Source of the DNA: Cytophagales bacterium
Lineage (GTDB): Bacteria > Bacteroidota > Bacteroidia > Cytophagales > JAAEPT01
Assembly (NCBI GenBank): GCA_011524675.1
Contig: WTJX01000650.1
Coordinates: forward strand, 1-6,514
Direction: 5' to 3'
Length of the DNA: 6,514 bases
Shown: positions 6,279 to 6,514 of the stretch, one piece after another
Layout: every line of letters starts with the position of its first letter
Numbering within the stretch: position 1 is the first letter of the stretch
The notes under the pieces: model-generated
Told to the model about the DNA's origin: nothing
The model's database searches: none
The model's input: the letters and a program-made list of their open reading frames with translations, nothing else
Position numbers and translations under genes: made by a program

Positions 6279-6390
6279 GTTTTACGTTTTACGTTCTAGG
6301 TTTTACGTCTCTATGTCTCTACGTCCCTACGTCTCTAGGTCTTTGCGTCAATACGTCTTTGCGTCTGTAAGTCTTAAGTCTTATGTCTCA
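6279..6390. repeat. Degenerate 7/8-bp tandem array upstream of the photolyase start
   Basis: Fourteen units run without gaps from 6279 to 6384: GTTTTAC twice, GTTCTAG, GTTTTAC (7 nt each), then GTCTCTAT, GTCTCTAC, GTCCCTAC, GTCTCTAG, GTCTTTGC, GTCAATAC, GTCTTTGC, GTCTGTAA (8 nt each), then GTCTTAA and GTCTTAT (7 nt), with a trailing GTCTCA. The units share a GTYNNTAN consensus with the arrays at 4585-4680 and 4912-4935, and in the same orientation. The array occupies the likely 5' leader of the photolyase gene on the minus strand, beginning 12 nt before its ATG. A plus-strand reading frame through it is a by-product of the repeat. Confidence 0.85.
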
Positions 6391-6432
6391 ATTTGTATCT
6401 TGTTATCAAATTAATCACTAATTCTACTTTAC

Positions 6433-6457
6433 GAAGTTAAAACTGAACTTCCTTTTT
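6433..6457 (+). terminator. Hairpin with T run, weak intrinsic terminator candidate
   Basis: GAAGTT (6433-6438) and AACTTC (6446-6451) form a 6-bp stem with a 7-nt loop, followed by one C and five T residues (6453-6457). On the plus strand this has terminator form, but the stem is short and AT-rich, and no plus-strand gene lies just before it. It could instead belong to the structured block that follows. Confidence 0.25.
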
Positions 6458-6514
6458 CGTGCGTTAGGGATAGAAGCCATGTACTCCCCCCGCAGTCTGG
6501 CTAGTTACTAAACT
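6458..6514 (+). other. Edge of a possible conserved intergenic element or structured RNA
   Basis: From CGTGCGTTAGGGATAGAAGCC onward (6458-6478) the composition changes sharply from AT-rich repeats to a mixed, GC-richer block with a C6 run (6486-6491) reaching the window end. From memory, GCGTTAGGGAT-GAAGC-type sequences recur between genes in many Bacteroidota and may be a structured RNA such as the Flavo-1 class; I cannot confirm the family. No start codon, coding frame or tRNA fold is recognisable in the visible part, and the element would continue outside the window. Confidence 0.3.

Noticed and set aside
6127..6414. Plus-strand small protein rich in repeated Tyr-Val-Ser residues
   Set aside because: The first part is antisense to the photolyase gene, and the periodic residues are simply the translation of the 7/8-bp array.
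6407..6414. Promoter for the photolyase gene (TTAATTTG on the minus strand)
   Set aside because: It matches TAnnTTTG at only seven of eight positions, and no TTG element lies at a proper distance upstream. In AT-rich DNA this is likely by chance.

Overview
The window looks like chromosomal DNA of a Bacteroidota bacterium (Cytophagia, Saprospiria or Flavobacteriia type). The evidence is low-to-moderate GC, an apparent lack of Shine-Dalgarno sequences, a TAnnTTTG-type promoter box before the first gene, a lipoprotein-rich gene set, and a short VanW-family protein of the Bacteroidota/Firmicutes type. The genus cannot be fixed from sequence alone.

Layout. Positions 1-163 are a leader holding half of a dispersed palindrome at the window edge, a small hairpin (47-64) and a Bacteroidota-style promoter (about 95-132). 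Positions 164-4558 hold four tightly packed plus-strand genes that read as one operon: a lipoprotein with two NADase-type glycan-binding (discoidin-like) repeats; a VanX/DdpX-type M15 D-Ala-D-Ala dipeptidase; a polytopic membrane protein resembling GT-C glycosyltransferases, which overlaps the dipeptidase gene by 26 nt; and a VanW-family protein. Gaps are 5 nt, -26 nt and 6 nt. Positions 4559-4967 carry no gene and are built almost wholly of short-period repeats: a perfect 28-nt palindrome, a 16-bp tandem array made of 8-bp half units, degenerate heptamer blocks and another octamer block. Positions 4968-6266 on the minus strand encode a class I CPD photolyase with all key residues visible. Positions 6267-6514 carry another 7/8-bp array directly upstream of the photolyase start, then a hairpin with a T run, and at the edge a GC-rich block resembling an intergenic element of Bacteroidota.

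How the genes may work together. The four-gene operon points to the cell envelope: a glycan-binding outer lipoprotein, a peptidase for D-Ala-D-Ala-type dipeptides, a membrane protein of possible lipid-linked sugar transfer, and a VanW protein, whose family occurs in glycopeptide-resistance clusters but is biochemically undefined. No VanH dehydrogenase, D-Ala-D-Lac ligase or two-component system is present, so this is not a classical vancomycin-resistance cluster. The photolyase is convergent with the operon and is separate light-dependent DNA repair. The most unusual feature is the intergenic repeat mosaic, in which a GTCTCTAC octamer forms both the arm tip of the palindrome and the unit of arrays on both sides of the photolyase gene.
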